Below, piece by piece: positions 1 through 6,238 of a stretch of 12,801 nt of DNA. The stretch's first letter is position 1, and every line of letters begins with the position of its first letter. Below the pieces are notes generated by a model that was given only the letters and a program-made list of their open reading frames with translations, ran no database searches and was not told the origin of the DNA. The DNA comes from Citromicrobium sp. GTDB taxonomy: Bacteria; Pseudomonadota; Alphaproteobacteria; Sphingomonadales; Sphingomonadaceae. The DNA is taken from NCBI GenBank assembly GCA_003248395.1, contig QFNA01000048.1, forward strand, positions 1 to 12,801. Reading direction: 5' to 3'. A program made the position numbers and the translations under genes.

Positions 1-4
1 GACG

Positions 5-89
5 TGGTGCGGGTGGCGGGACTCGAACCCGCACGAGCAAAGCTCAGGGGATTTTAAGTCCCCGGCGTCTACCATTCCGCCACACCCGC
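5..89 (-). tRNA. tRNA-Leu (anticodon UAA)
   Basis: Read on the minus strand this folds as a complete class II tRNA. The acceptor arm GCGGGTG pairs with CACCCGC, followed by an encoded CCA (plus positions 5-7). The anticodon stem GGGGA/TCCCC encloses the loop CTTAAAA, giving anticodon TAA (plus 54-56), which reads UUA leucine codons. The extended variable region (TGAGCTTTGCTCG) and the TTCGAGT T-loop are as expected for tRNA-Leu. UUA is a rare codon in such a GC-rich genome. The gene lies downstream of ihfB on the same strand, with a hairpin between them. Confidence 0.96.
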
Positions 90-94
90 GAAAG

Positions 95-119
95 CGCCAC
101 CGAGCGGGCGCCGGTGGCG
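95..119 (-). terminator. GC-rich hairpin between ihfB and tRNA-Leu
   Basis: An 8-bp perfect stem, CGCCACCG (95-102) against CGGTGGCG (112-119), has a 9-nt loop. On the minus strand it is followed by CTTTC, a very short T-run. It lies about 70 nt past the ihfB stop and just 5 bp before the tRNA 5' end. It could end the ihfB transcript or be a processing structure at the tRNA leader. The weak T-run makes the terminator call uncertain. Confidence 0.4.
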
Positions 120-189
120 TGCCTAATCGCTCGGATGCGCAGGAGCAATCGTCAAAAAGAGTTCGCAGGCGTCGCGCGCCCGAACCGGC

Positions 190-471
190 TCAGCCGTCGT
201 TGAGGCGCTCGCGGATTTCCTTCCCCGGCTTGAAATAGGGCACGCGCTTGGCGGGCACGTCGACCAGTTCGCCGGTGCGCGGGTTGCGGCCCTGCCGCGC
301 CTGGCGCTCGCGCGTCGAAAACGCGCCGAACCCGCGCAATTCCACGCGGCCGCCCTCGGTCAGGCGCTGCGCGATTTCCTCGAAGAAGATATCCACGACC
401 TGCTCGACCTCTTCGGCGCGCAATTCGGGGTTGTCCTGCGCAATGGCAGTCAGCAATTCGGATCGGATCAT
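190..471 (-). CDS. ihfB: Integration host factor subunit beta
   Basis: A 93-residue protein of the HU/IHF DNA-bending family, the usual length for IHF-beta. IHF is an alpha/beta heterodimer that bends DNA sharply at specific sites in replication, recombination and transcription. The beta arm tip R-N-P-R-T-G is visible at about residues 62-67, with the DNA-intercalating proline at 64. VELRGFGAF (43-51) keeps Glu44 and Arg46, which in E. coli IHF-beta contact the consensus bases; these favour IHF-beta over HU. The N-terminus MIRSELL is typical of alphaproteobacterial IhfB. The start at 471 is chosen because GGAGG (plus 478-482) lies 6 nt upstream; a longer frame from 534 would add residues not seen in the family. 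The gene is monocistronic or linked to the tRNA downstream. Confidence 0.93.
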   Translation of the reverse strand: MIRSELLTAIAQDNPELRAEEVEQVVDIFFEEIAQRLTEGGRVELRGFGAFSTRERQARQGRNPRTGELVDVPAKRVPYFKPGKEIRERLNDG

Positions 472-475
472 AAAA

Positions 476-482
476 CCCCTCC
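476..482 (-). promoter_or_regulatory. Strong ribosome binding site of ihfB
   Basis: Read on the minus strand the site is GGAGGGG, ending 4 nt before the ATG at 471. It fixes the ihfB start over the longer open frame from 534. Confidence 0.8.
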
Positions 483-504
483 AGGTCGGCAGTCTTTCGA
501 CCGC

Positions 505-534
505 ATTGTGTCCATTTTTCTGCAACCCGTACAA
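505..534 (-). promoter_or_regulatory. Possible sigma-70-type promoter of ihfB
   Basis: On the minus strand TTGTAC (plus 529-534) and CACAAT (plus 505-510) are separated by 18 nt. They would place transcription start about 25-30 nt before the ihfB ATG, with the Shine-Dalgarno inside the leader. Both boxes match the consensus only in part, so this is a candidate only. Confidence 0.3.
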
Positions 535-601
535 TTATGCAGCCGAAGCTGCGATCCCTGCTCCGATTTACTGGCACAATGCGGGCGGCGCCGCAACTGA
601 A

Positions 602-646
602 TCGCGCGCGAAAAACCGGCTTTTAAAACAGAAAATCCGCGCGCGA
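602..646. repeat. 9-bp inverted repeat with AT-rich loop between gntR and ihfB
   Basis: TCGCGCGCG (602-610) and CGCGCGCGA (638-646) form a perfect inverted repeat. The 27-nt spacer is AT-rich and contains the palindrome TTTTAAAA. It starts 8 bp past the gntR stop. It could be the 3' end of the gntR transcript or a protein site; there is no T-run after the stem on either strand, so a simple intrinsic terminator is not supported. Confidence 0.4.
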
Positions 647-653
647 CCGCCCG

Positions 654-995
654 TCAGGCGCGCTCGAACAGCTCCGCCGCCGAAATTCCCAGCCGTTCGA
701 TGCGCTGGCGCAGTTCGGGCCACTCGTGCCGGAGGAAGTCCTCGCGCTCCTTGCGCTTCAGCGTCGCGGCGGCGCCCGGCGTCACATACATGCCCACGCC
801 GCGCTGCACCTCGATCAGGCCGTCGGCCTGGAATTGCTGATACGCCTTGGCCACGGTGAGCGGGTTCGCGCCCTCCTCCGCCGCCAGCGCGCGGACCGAC
901 GGCAGCATCTCGCCCTCGCGATAGCGCCCGTCGATAATCGCCGCGGCAATCTGGTCGCGCAATTTGAGATAGACGGGCTTGCCCTGGGTAGTCAT
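654..995 (-). CDS. GntR-family transcriptional regulator, YtrA subfamily
   Basis: A 113-residue cytoplasmic DNA-binding protein. Residues 7-75 form the GntR winged helix: KPVYLKLRDQIAAAI, then LPSVRALAAEEGANPLTVAKA (recognition helix region) and the wing GLIEVQRGVGMYV. The short helical tail (about 80-113) with no ligand-binding FCD or UTRA domain is the mark of the YtrA subfamily. YtrA-type genes often sit ahead of ABC-transporter genes that they control; none is visible here. The gene is divergent from the peptide transporter at 1197, so autoregulation plus control of that transporter is a reasonable inference. The start at 995 gives the usual N-terminus; a start at 1052 would add 19 residues not typical of the family. 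No strong Shine-Dalgarno is seen before either start. Confidence 0.88.
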   Translation of the reverse strand: MTTQGKPVYLKLRDQIAAAIIDGRYREGEMLPSVRALAAEEGANPLTVAKAYQQFQADGLIEVQRGVGMYVTPGAAATLKRKEREDFLRHEWPELRQRIERLGISAAELFERA

Positions 996-1196
996 TGCCG
1001 GAACTCGATCTGCTAAGAGTGCATCAGTGCCATAATACAGCGCGGCGCGCAAGGTTCCTCGCCAATCGCCGTTCAGCGCAGCGCAACCCGGTCGCGCCTG
1101 TAACTAAGGCTTCACAAGCGCGTCGAAAACGTTAGGGTGCGCGCACTTTCGGGGAGGGGCCGATAACGGTTCCCGTATAAAAGAGGTTTGCCAAAC
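996..1196. promoter_or_regulatory. Divergent intergenic region, gntR and POT transporter
   Basis: A 201-bp region must hold the promoters of both divergent genes. It contains a perfect 10-bp palindrome GTGCGCGCAC (1137-1146) and a direct repeat of AGTGC near 1018-1030. TATTAT, reading towards gntR, lies at plus 1032-1037, and TATAAA, reading towards the transporter, at 1176-1181. Neither hexamer has a well-placed -35 partner, and TATAAA lies so close to the start that the ribosome site would be lost. I can therefore support a regulatory region, but not exact promoters. Confidence 0.4.
1181..1186 (+). promoter_or_regulatory. Ribosome binding site of the POT transporter
   Basis: AAGAGG ends 10 nt before the ATG at 1197. 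It ends only 1 nt before the in-frame TTG at 1188, which rules out that longer start. Confidence 0.6.
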
Positions 1197-2786
1197 ATGG
1201 CCACACACACTTTGCCTGACGGGGATTCTGCAGGTACCATTCTTGGACATCCCAAGGGACTGTTCGTGTTGTTCTTTGCCGAGATGTGGGAGCGATTCTC
1301 CTACTACGGCATGCGCGCGCTGCTCATCTTGTATCTGACCAAGCACTGGCTTTTCTCCGATGGCGACGCGGGCCTGATCTACGGTGCCTACACGGCGCTC
1401 GTCTACATCACCCCGGTGCTCGGCGGCTATCTGGCCGACAAATATCTCGGGCAGCGGAAGGCGGTGCTCTACGGGGCGGTCCTGCTTACGTTTGGTCACT
1501 TCCTGATGGGTTTCGAAGGCGCTGGCGGGCAAGATCCGGCTGCGCTCAATATCTTCTGGCTCGCGCTGGCCTTCATTATCGTCGGTTCGGGCTTCCTGAA
1601 GGCAAATATCTCCGTGATCGTCGGTCAGCTCTATCCGCGCACAGACAAGCGCCGTGACCCGGCCTATACCATTTTCTACATGGGGATTAACCTCGGCGCG
1701 TTTCTCGGCTCACTCCTCTGCGGCTTCATCGGCGAAACCTATGGCTGGTCCTACGGTTTTGGCCTCGCCGGTTTCGGCATGCTGCTGGGTCTGGTTGTGT
1801 TTGTTCTAGGTAAACCGCTTCTCATGGGACGGGGCGAAGCACCCATTGTTCTCAGCAAGGGCCTCGAATGGGGTCTGTACGCAGTTGGCCTCATTGCCGT
1901 GGTCGCGTGCTGGTGGATGGTCCAGAATCAAGATATCGTGGGAACACTTCTCGGCATTTTCGGCGCGATCCTCGTCGCTTATGTAATCGGATACGCGGTA
2001 ATCAAATTGCCTGCCGAAGATCGTGATCGCATCTTTGCTGCGCTGTTCCTGATCTTTGTCTCGATCGTGTTTTGGGCGCTCTTCGAGCAGGCGGGCAATT
2101 CGCTCAACCTGTTTACCGACCGACATGTCGATCGCAGCTTCTTCGGCTGGGAAATGCCGGCGTCGATGTTCCAGTCGCTCAATGCAGCCTACATCTTCCT
2201 GCTCGCGCCGCTATTTGCTTGGGCATGGACCGCTCTGGGTCGGCGCAATGCGGAGCCTTCGGCACCGTTCAAGTTCGGGCTTGGAGTTATTCAGGTCGGA
2301 CTGGGCTTCCTGGTACTGGTATGGGGCGCTCAGGCTGCGGGCATCAACGCCGCAGTGCCAGTGGTCTTTATCTTCCTCATCTACCTGCTGCATACGACCG
2401 GCGAACTCTGCCTGTCGCCCGTCGGACTCTCGGCGATGAACCGCCTGGCTCCTGCACACATGGCGTCGCTCATCATGGGCACTTGGTTCTTTGCCTCTGC
2501 AACCGGCAATTTCGCTGCAGGCCTGATTTCGGCAGCAGCTGGCGGCGAGGGGCTGGAAGGCGAGGAGGCGGGCAAGGAGCTCGTGCTAAGCGTATATTCC
2601 ACCGTTGGTTGGTATGCGATCGGCATCGGCGTCATCGTGCTTGTGCTTTCGCCTTTCGTTAAGAAGCTGATGCATCTCGACACGCTGCGCGACGACAATG
2701 TCGGCGACGACCTCGAAGGTCAGGCTGCTGCCGGGCTGGAAGCGCAGGAAGCCGGTGTCCACCCGGAAACGCGTCCGCACGGCTGA
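1197..2786 (+). CDS. POT/PTR2-family proton-coupled oligopeptide transporter
   Basis: A 529-residue inner-membrane transporter of the major facilitator superfamily that imports di- and tripeptides with protons. Visible signatures are the ExxER motif (Glu29, Glu32, Arg33, followed by FSYYG), which binds protons and the peptide carboxylate; an MFS loop motif GGYLADKYLGQRK (75-87); GFLKANIS with Lys134; the PTR2 signature FYMGINLG (159-166); and WALFEQAGNS with Glu296. About 14 hydrophobic segments, including the two extra bacterial-POT helices around 222-270, fit the length. ATG 1197 is chosen on the ribosome site. The C-terminal 30 residues are hydrophilic and acidic. Parts of the gene look less GC-rich than its neighbours (positions 1981-2040 are 28/60 GC). 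It is followed by a strong hairpin, so it may be a single-gene transcript. The family is certain; the exact substrate range is not. Confidence 0.95.
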   Translation: MATHTLPDGDSAGTILGHPKGLFVLFFAEMWERFSYYGMRALLILYLTKHWLFSDGDAGLIYGAYTALVYITPVLGGYLADKYLGQRKAVLYGAVLLTFGHFLMGFEGAGGQDPAALNIFWLALAFIIVGSGFLKANISVIVGQLYPRTDKRRDPAYTIFYMGINLGAFLGSLLCGFIGETYGWSYGFGLAGFGMLLGLVVFVLGKPLLMGRGEAPIVLSKGLEWGLYAVGLIAVVACWWMVQNQDIVGTLLGIFGAILVAYVIGYAVIKLPAEDRDRIFAALFLIFVSIVFWALFEQAGNSLNLFTDRHVDRSFFGWEMPASMFQSLNAAYIFLLAPLFAWAWTALGRRNAEPSAPFKFGLGVIQVGLGFLVLVWGAQAAGINAAVPVVFIFLIYLLHTTGELCLSPVGLSAMNRLAPAHMASLIMGTWFFASATGNFAAGLISAAAGGEGLEGEEAGKELVLSVYSTVGWYAIGIGVIVLVLSPFVKKLMHLDTLRDDNVGDDLEGQAAAGLEAQEAGVHPETRPHG

Positions 2787-2842
2787 TGCCGACTGCGGTG
2801 CAATCGGCGAAATGCCTGAAAGCACCGACGAATGTATTTGAC

Positions 2843-2878
2843 CGGTCGGGCCGGGGCAGCAATGCTCCGGCCCGACTG
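2843..2878 (+). terminator. Long GC-rich hairpin after the POT gene, just before the amidohydrolase operon
   Basis: GTCGGGCCGGGGC (2845-2857) pairs with GCTCCGGCCCGAC (2864-2876) over 13 bp with one G-U pair and a 6-nt loop. Two further pairs, one of them a wobble, are possible at the base. The tail TGCATTTG has only a short T-run. It lies 57 nt past the transporter stop and only 15 nt before the TTG start of the next gene. It probably ends or weakens transcription from the transporter, yet it leaves almost no room for a promoter after it. Confidence 0.6.
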
Positions 2879-2883
2879 CATTT

Positions 2884-2888
2884 GGGGG
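2884..2888 (+). promoter_or_regulatory. Ribosome binding site that fixes a TTG start
   Basis: GGGGG lies 5 nt before TTG 2894, and translation from that TTG gives a perfect lipoprotein signal. This supports TTG over the in-frame ATG at 2786, which overlaps the transporter stop codon. Confidence 0.6.
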
Positions 2889-2893
2889 TTCCT

Positions 2894-4276
2894 TTGAGAA
2901 AACACGCTCTGCTCGCCTGTGCCGCCGCGTTCGCGCTGGCCGGATGTTCCACCACCAATGGCGATGGCGACACCGCCTCCGCCTCGTCGAAAGACTGGAC
3001 CGCGCCCAAGGGGGCGGACGGCAACGCGCCCTTCCCCTCGACCTACCGGGCCTATCCAGGCCGCCCGACCGCACTCGTCGGTGCCACGGTGTATGACGGC
3101 ACGGGACAGCGGATCGACGACGGCACCGTGCTGTTTCGCGATGGCGAAATCGTCGGCGTGGGCGATGCCTCGCTGTCGACCGAAGGTTACGACCGGATCG
3201 ACGGCACGGGCAAGTTCGTCACCCCCGGCGTGATCGATATCCATTCGCATCTCGGCGACTATCCGACACCCAGCGTCGATGCGCATTCGGACGGCAACGA
3301 GGCGACCAGCCCGATGACGCCCGAAGTCTGGGCCGAACATTCGGTCTGGCCGCAGGACCCCGGGTTTACCCGCGCGCTCGCCAATGGCGGCGTCACCAGC
3401 CTGCAGATCCTGCCCGGCTCGGCCAATCTCACCGGCGGGCGCTCGGTCACGCTCAAGAACGTGGCCTCGCGCACGGTGCAGGGCATGAAATTCCCCGGCG
3501 CGCCCTACGGCATGAAGATGGCCTGCGGCGAGAATCCGAAACGCGTCTATGGCGGCAAGGGCAGGATGCCATCCACCCGCATGGGCAATTTCGCGGTCAA
3601 TCGCCAGATGTGGCTCGATGCGCAGGCCTATGACGGCAAGAAGCGCGATCTGGGCAAGGAAACGCTGAAGGGCGTGCTCGACGGTGAAATCCTCGTCCAC
3701 AACCACTGCTATCGCGCCGACGAAATGGCGCTCGTCATGGATATGGCGAAGGAGATGGGCTACAAGGTTTCCGCATTCCATCACGCGGTCGAGGCCTACA
3801 AGATCGGCGACCTGCTGCGCGAAAACGAGGTCTGCAGCGCCATCTGGGCCGACTGGTACGGCTTCAAGATGGAAGCCTATGACGGCATACTCGAAAATGC
3901 CGCCTTCCTGCGCCAGGCCGGGGCATGCGTGGTGATTCACTCGGACGATGCCAACGGCATCCAGCGGCTCAACCAGGAAGCGGCCAAGGCGCAAGCCGCC
4001 GGTCGCCGCGTCGGGATCGACATTCCCGATGCCGAGGTGGTCGGCTGGTTCACGCTCAATGCCGCCAAGGCGATGGGCATCGCCGAAATGACCGGCAGCC
4101 TCGAGGAAGGCAAGATGGCCGATGTGGTGCTGTGGAACGGCGATCCGCTGAGCGTGTATTCGCGGCCCGAAAAGGTCTGGATCGACGGCGCGCTGATGTT
4201 CGATGCGATGGATCGCAAGCGGCGACCGGTAAGCGATTTCGAGCTTGGCCAGCCGGGCGAAGGAGACGTGAAATGA
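2894..4276 (+). CDS. Lipoprotein metal-dependent amidohydrolase (imidazolonepropionase-like), catalytic member of a tandem pair
   Basis: A 460-residue protein. Residues 1-18 (MRKHALLACAAAFALAGC) are a lipoprotein signal with lipobox LAGC; Cys18 is followed by Ser, so outer-membrane anchoring is likely. The mature part is an amidohydrolase (PF01979/COG1228-like) of a composite beta-sandwich and TIM barrel. Likely metal ligands are all present: IDIHSHLG with His117 and His119, VHNHCYRADE with His269/His271, FHHAVEAY with His296/His297, and IHSDDANG with His349 and Asp351. The closing sandwich GKMADVVLWNGDP (407-418) is also typical. It should hydrolyse a C-N bond in the envelope; the substrate is unknown, and isoaspartyl- or prolyl-peptide-like or cyclic amide compounds are only guesses. 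TTG 2894 is chosen for the lipobox and ribosome site. It overlaps the next gene by 4 bp (ATGA), indicating coupled translation. Confidence 0.88.
   Translation: MRKHALLACAAAFALAGCSTTNGDGDTASASSKDWTAPKGADGNAPFPSTYRAYPGRPTALVGATVYDGTGQRIDDGTVLFRDGEIVGVGDASLSTEGYDRIDGTGKFVTPGVIDIHSHLGDYPTPSVDAHSDGNEATSPMTPEVWAEHSVWPQDPGFTRALANGGVTSLQILPGSANLTGGRSVTLKNVASRTVQGMKFPGAPYGMKMACGENPKRVYGGKGRMPSTRMGNFAVNRQMWLDAQAYDGKKRDLGKETLKGVLDGEILVHNHCYRADEMALVMDMAKEMGYKVSAFHHAVEAYKIGDLLRENEVCSAIWADWYGFKMEAYDGILENAAFLRQAGACVVIHSDDANGIQRLNQEAAKAQAAGRRVGIDIPDAEVVGWFTLNAAKAMGIAEMTGSLEEGKMADVVLWNGDPLSVYSRPEKVWIDGALMFDAMDRKRRPVSDFELGQPGEGDVK
4262..4265 (+). promoter_or_regulatory. Ribosome binding site of the second amidohydrolase
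   Basis: GGAG within GAAGGAGA lies 7 nt before ATG 4273, inside the end of the preceding gene. It fixes the start over the longer frame that opens at 3925 within the first amidohydrolase. Confidence 0.75.
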
Positions 4277-5679
4277 CACACGCCAGAACCTCTGTTCAGC
4301 CCGCGATCAAGCGCCTGCTTGGCGCGCTCCTCGGTACGGTTGCGGTGGCTGCGGCCCCCGCCGCGGCGCAAGATATCGCCATCACCAATGCCACCGTGGC
4401 CACGGGCGACGGCTCCGAACCCATGCCGAACGCGACCGTCGTAATCCGCGGCGGGAAGGTCGTGGCAGCCGGGCCGGGTGCGGCAATTCCTGCAGGGATG
4501 CAGACCGTCGACGGCAGCGGAGCGTGGGTGACACCCGGCCTCGTCGCGACTGTCACGCAGCTCGGCCTGTCGGATGTCGGCGCGGTCAGCGAGTCCAACG
4601 ATACGCGCGCGGGCAGCTCGCCATTCGGCGCCGCACTCGACGTCGCCCCCGTCGTGAACCCCAATTCGCAGCACATCCACGTCCACCGCGCCGCCGGCAT
4701 TACGCGCGCCGCCACGGTCACCAGCCCGTCCAGCTCGATCTTCGGCGGACAGGGGGCGATTATCGATCTGGGGGCCGATGCCAATCCGGTGATGCGCGCC
4801 CGTGCTTTCCAGATGGTCGACCTCGGCGAAACCGGCGCGCGTATCTCCGGCGGCAGCCGCGCGTCGGCCCACGCCCTGTTCCGCAATGCGCTGCGAGAGG
4901 CCATGCGCCTCGGCGAAGATGCGCGCATTCCCGGCGGTTCATCGACGCCGCCGGAAATCACCACTGGCGACGACATGCCGGTCGATCCGCGCCTTTCCGG
5001 CGAGGAACCCGATCGCAATGGCGACGTCCTGCTTACCCGCTTCGACGCCGCAGCGCTCGTCCCCGTCGTCCGCGGCCAACAGAGGCTCTATGTCGCTGTC
5101 GAACGGGCCGCCGACATCCGTAGCGTGCTCGCGCTCAAGCGCGAGTTTCCGCGGCTCGACATGGTGCTGGTCGGCGCAAGCGAAGGCTGGATGGTGGCCC
5201 ATGATATCGCCGCCGCAGGCGTGCCGGTGATTGCCGACGGGCTGGACGATCTGCCGCAGGGCTTCGACCAGCTCGGGAGCACGCAGTCGAACGTCGGCCG
5301 CCTGGTAAAAGCCGGGGTGCGGGTAGCCATCAACGCTTCGGCGATGGAAAATCCCCGCAACCTCAACCAGTATGCCGGCAATCTCGTGGCGCTCGGCCAG
5401 GTGCCCGGCGCCGATGGGCTGAGCTGGGGTCAGGCTTTCGCGACGATCACTTCCGTCCCGGCACAGATCAGCGGCATTGCAGGCCGCGCGGGATCATTGG
5501 TCCCGGGTGCGGCGGGCGATGTCGTGCTGTGGGACGGCGATCCGCTCGAGGCGGGCGCGATGCCGACCCGCGTCTTCATCGACGGGGTCGAGCAACCGCT
5601 CGAGAACCACCAGAGCCGCCTGCGCGATCGCTACCGTGATCTCGACGAAAGCGAGCAGCCCAAGGGATACGACTGGTAA
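4273..5679 (+). CDS. Secreted amidohydrolase-fold protein lacking the metal site (probable pseudoenzyme)
   Basis: A 468-residue protein with a Sec signal peptide (residues 1-32, cleavage about AAA|QD), so periplasmic. It keeps the amidohydrolase frame: the N-terminal sandwich with VTPG (86-89), the long barrel, and the closing GAAGDVVLWDGDP (412-423). Every metal-ligand motif of its upstream partner is changed. The HSH position reads VTQ (94-96), the HNH position reads AVE (275-277), the HH position reads GA (about 301-302), and the HSDD position reads NASA (354-357). It is unlikely to bind a catalytic metal in the usual way. The open frame is intact with neighbour-like codon use, so it is not a decayed pseudogene. 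It is translationally coupled to the active paralogue and probably acts as its partner, scaffold or regulator; the last point is inference. Confidence 0.85.
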   Translation: MTHARTSVQPAIKRLLGALLGTVAVAAAPAAAQDIAITNATVATGDGSEPMPNATVVIRGGKVVAAGPGAAIPAGMQTVDGSGAWVTPGLVATVTQLGLSDVGAVSESNDTRAGSSPFGAALDVAPVVNPNSQHIHVHRAAGITRAATVTSPSSSIFGGQGAIIDLGADANPVMRARAFQMVDLGETGARISGGSRASAHALFRNALREAMRLGEDARIPGGSSTPPEITTGDDMPVDPRLSGEEPDRNGDVLLTRFDAAALVPVVRGQQRLYVAVERAADIRSVLALKREFPRLDMVLVGASEGWMVAHDIAAAGVPVIADGLDDLPQGFDQLGSTQSNVGRLVKAGVRVAINASAMENPRNLNQYAGNLVALGQVPGADGLSWGQAFATITSVPAQISGIAGRAGSLVPGAAGDVVLWDGDPLEAGAMPTRVFIDGVEQPLENHQSRLRDRYRDLDESEQPKGYDW

Positions 5680-5692
5680 AGGTGTGAGGGAC

Positions 5693-6193
5693 ATGCGGAC
5701 GACATTTCTCGCGCTCGGCGCAGCAGCTCTGGCCGTCGGGTTCCATGGCCTGGCAGCGCAGGACGGGGGCCAGTCGGCAGCGCCCGACCGGTCGCAGGAT
5801 ATGGCCTGGATGAGCGCGCAGCAATCCTATCTGGCCGCGCTGAGCCCTGCCGAAGGATGGCGCGCCATGCCCGGCGGCCTCTATTGGCGGCGGACGGCGG
5901 GCGACGGGACGGGCGCGCGCCCGACGGTCGAGGACACGGTAACCGTCCACTACGCCGGGACCTTCATCGACGGAGAAACCTTCGATTCCAGCTTCGAACG
6001 CGGCGAACCGGCGACTTTCCCGCTCGGCAAGCTGATCAAGGCGTGGCAGGTCGCCATCCCCGAGATGGGCGTGGGCGACACGATCGAAATCGCCGCTCCG
6101 GCCAGCCTCGCCTATGGTCCCACGGGCAAGGACCCGATCCCCGGCGGGGCGACCTTGCTGTTCAAGGTCCAGCTGATCGCGATTGCAGAGTAG
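5693..6193 (+). CDS. Secreted FKBP-type peptidyl-prolyl cis-trans isomerase
   Basis: A 166-residue protein with a signal peptide (about residues 1-22, ending GLAAQD), a short linker region, and one FKBP domain (76-166). The domain shows VTVHYAGTFIDGETFDSSFE with Tyr87, Phe97 and Asp98; FPLGKLIKAW with Trp118; LAYGPTG with Tyr131; and PIPGGATLLFKVQLI. These are the active-site residues of the family, so prolyl isomerase activity in the periplasm is likely. It begins 13 bp after the pseudoenzyme stop. ATG 5693 is chosen; the in-frame GTG at 5684 lies too close to the AAAGG ribosome-site candidate (5678-5682). Its place in the operon suggests a role in folding the two exported amidohydrolases, an inference from context. 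Confidence 0.92.
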   Translation: MRTTFLALGAAALAVGFHGLAAQDGGQSAAPDRSQDMAWMSAQQSYLAALSPAEGWRAMPGGLYWRRTAGDGTGARPTVEDTVTVHYAGTFIDGETFDSSFERGEPATFPLGKLIKAWQVAIPEMGVGDTIEIAAPASLAYGPTGKDPIPGGATLLFKVQLIAIAE

Positions 6194-6238
6194 CGTTCTT
6201 GCGCTATCCTCTTCCGGAGAAATTTCGGGAGAGTTGCA

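Noticed and set aside
1188..1196. TTG 1188 as start of the POT transporter
   Set aside because: The ribosome site would end only 1 nt upstream; ATG 1197 has a workable 10-nt spacing.
996..1196. An EcfG-type (GGAAC-N16/17-CGTT) general stress promoter
   Set aside because: GGAAC occurs near 1000 and, on the other strand, near 1170, but neither has CGTT at the proper distance.
2786..2893. An ATG at 2786 overlapping the transporter stop as start of the first amidohydrolase
   Set aside because: It would bury the lipoprotein signal 36 residues inside and run through the strong hairpin; TTG 2894 has a ribosome site and a proper lipobox protein.
3925..4272. An N-terminal extension of the second amidohydrolase into the first gene
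   Set aside because: The extension is an out-of-frame reading of the first gene; ATG 4273 has a good ribosome site and begins a signal peptide.
2720..4279. A 519-codon open frame on the minus strand opposite the first amidohydrolase
   Set aside because: It has no recognisable motifs, is rich in His/Arg/Ala runs typical of antisense frames in GC-rich genes, and lies fully opposite a gene with clear catalytic motifs.
4273..5679. The second amidohydrolase as a decayed pseudogene
   Set aside because: It has full length, an intact frame, a signal peptide, neighbour-like codon use and coupled translation, so it is a maintained gene with a changed active site.
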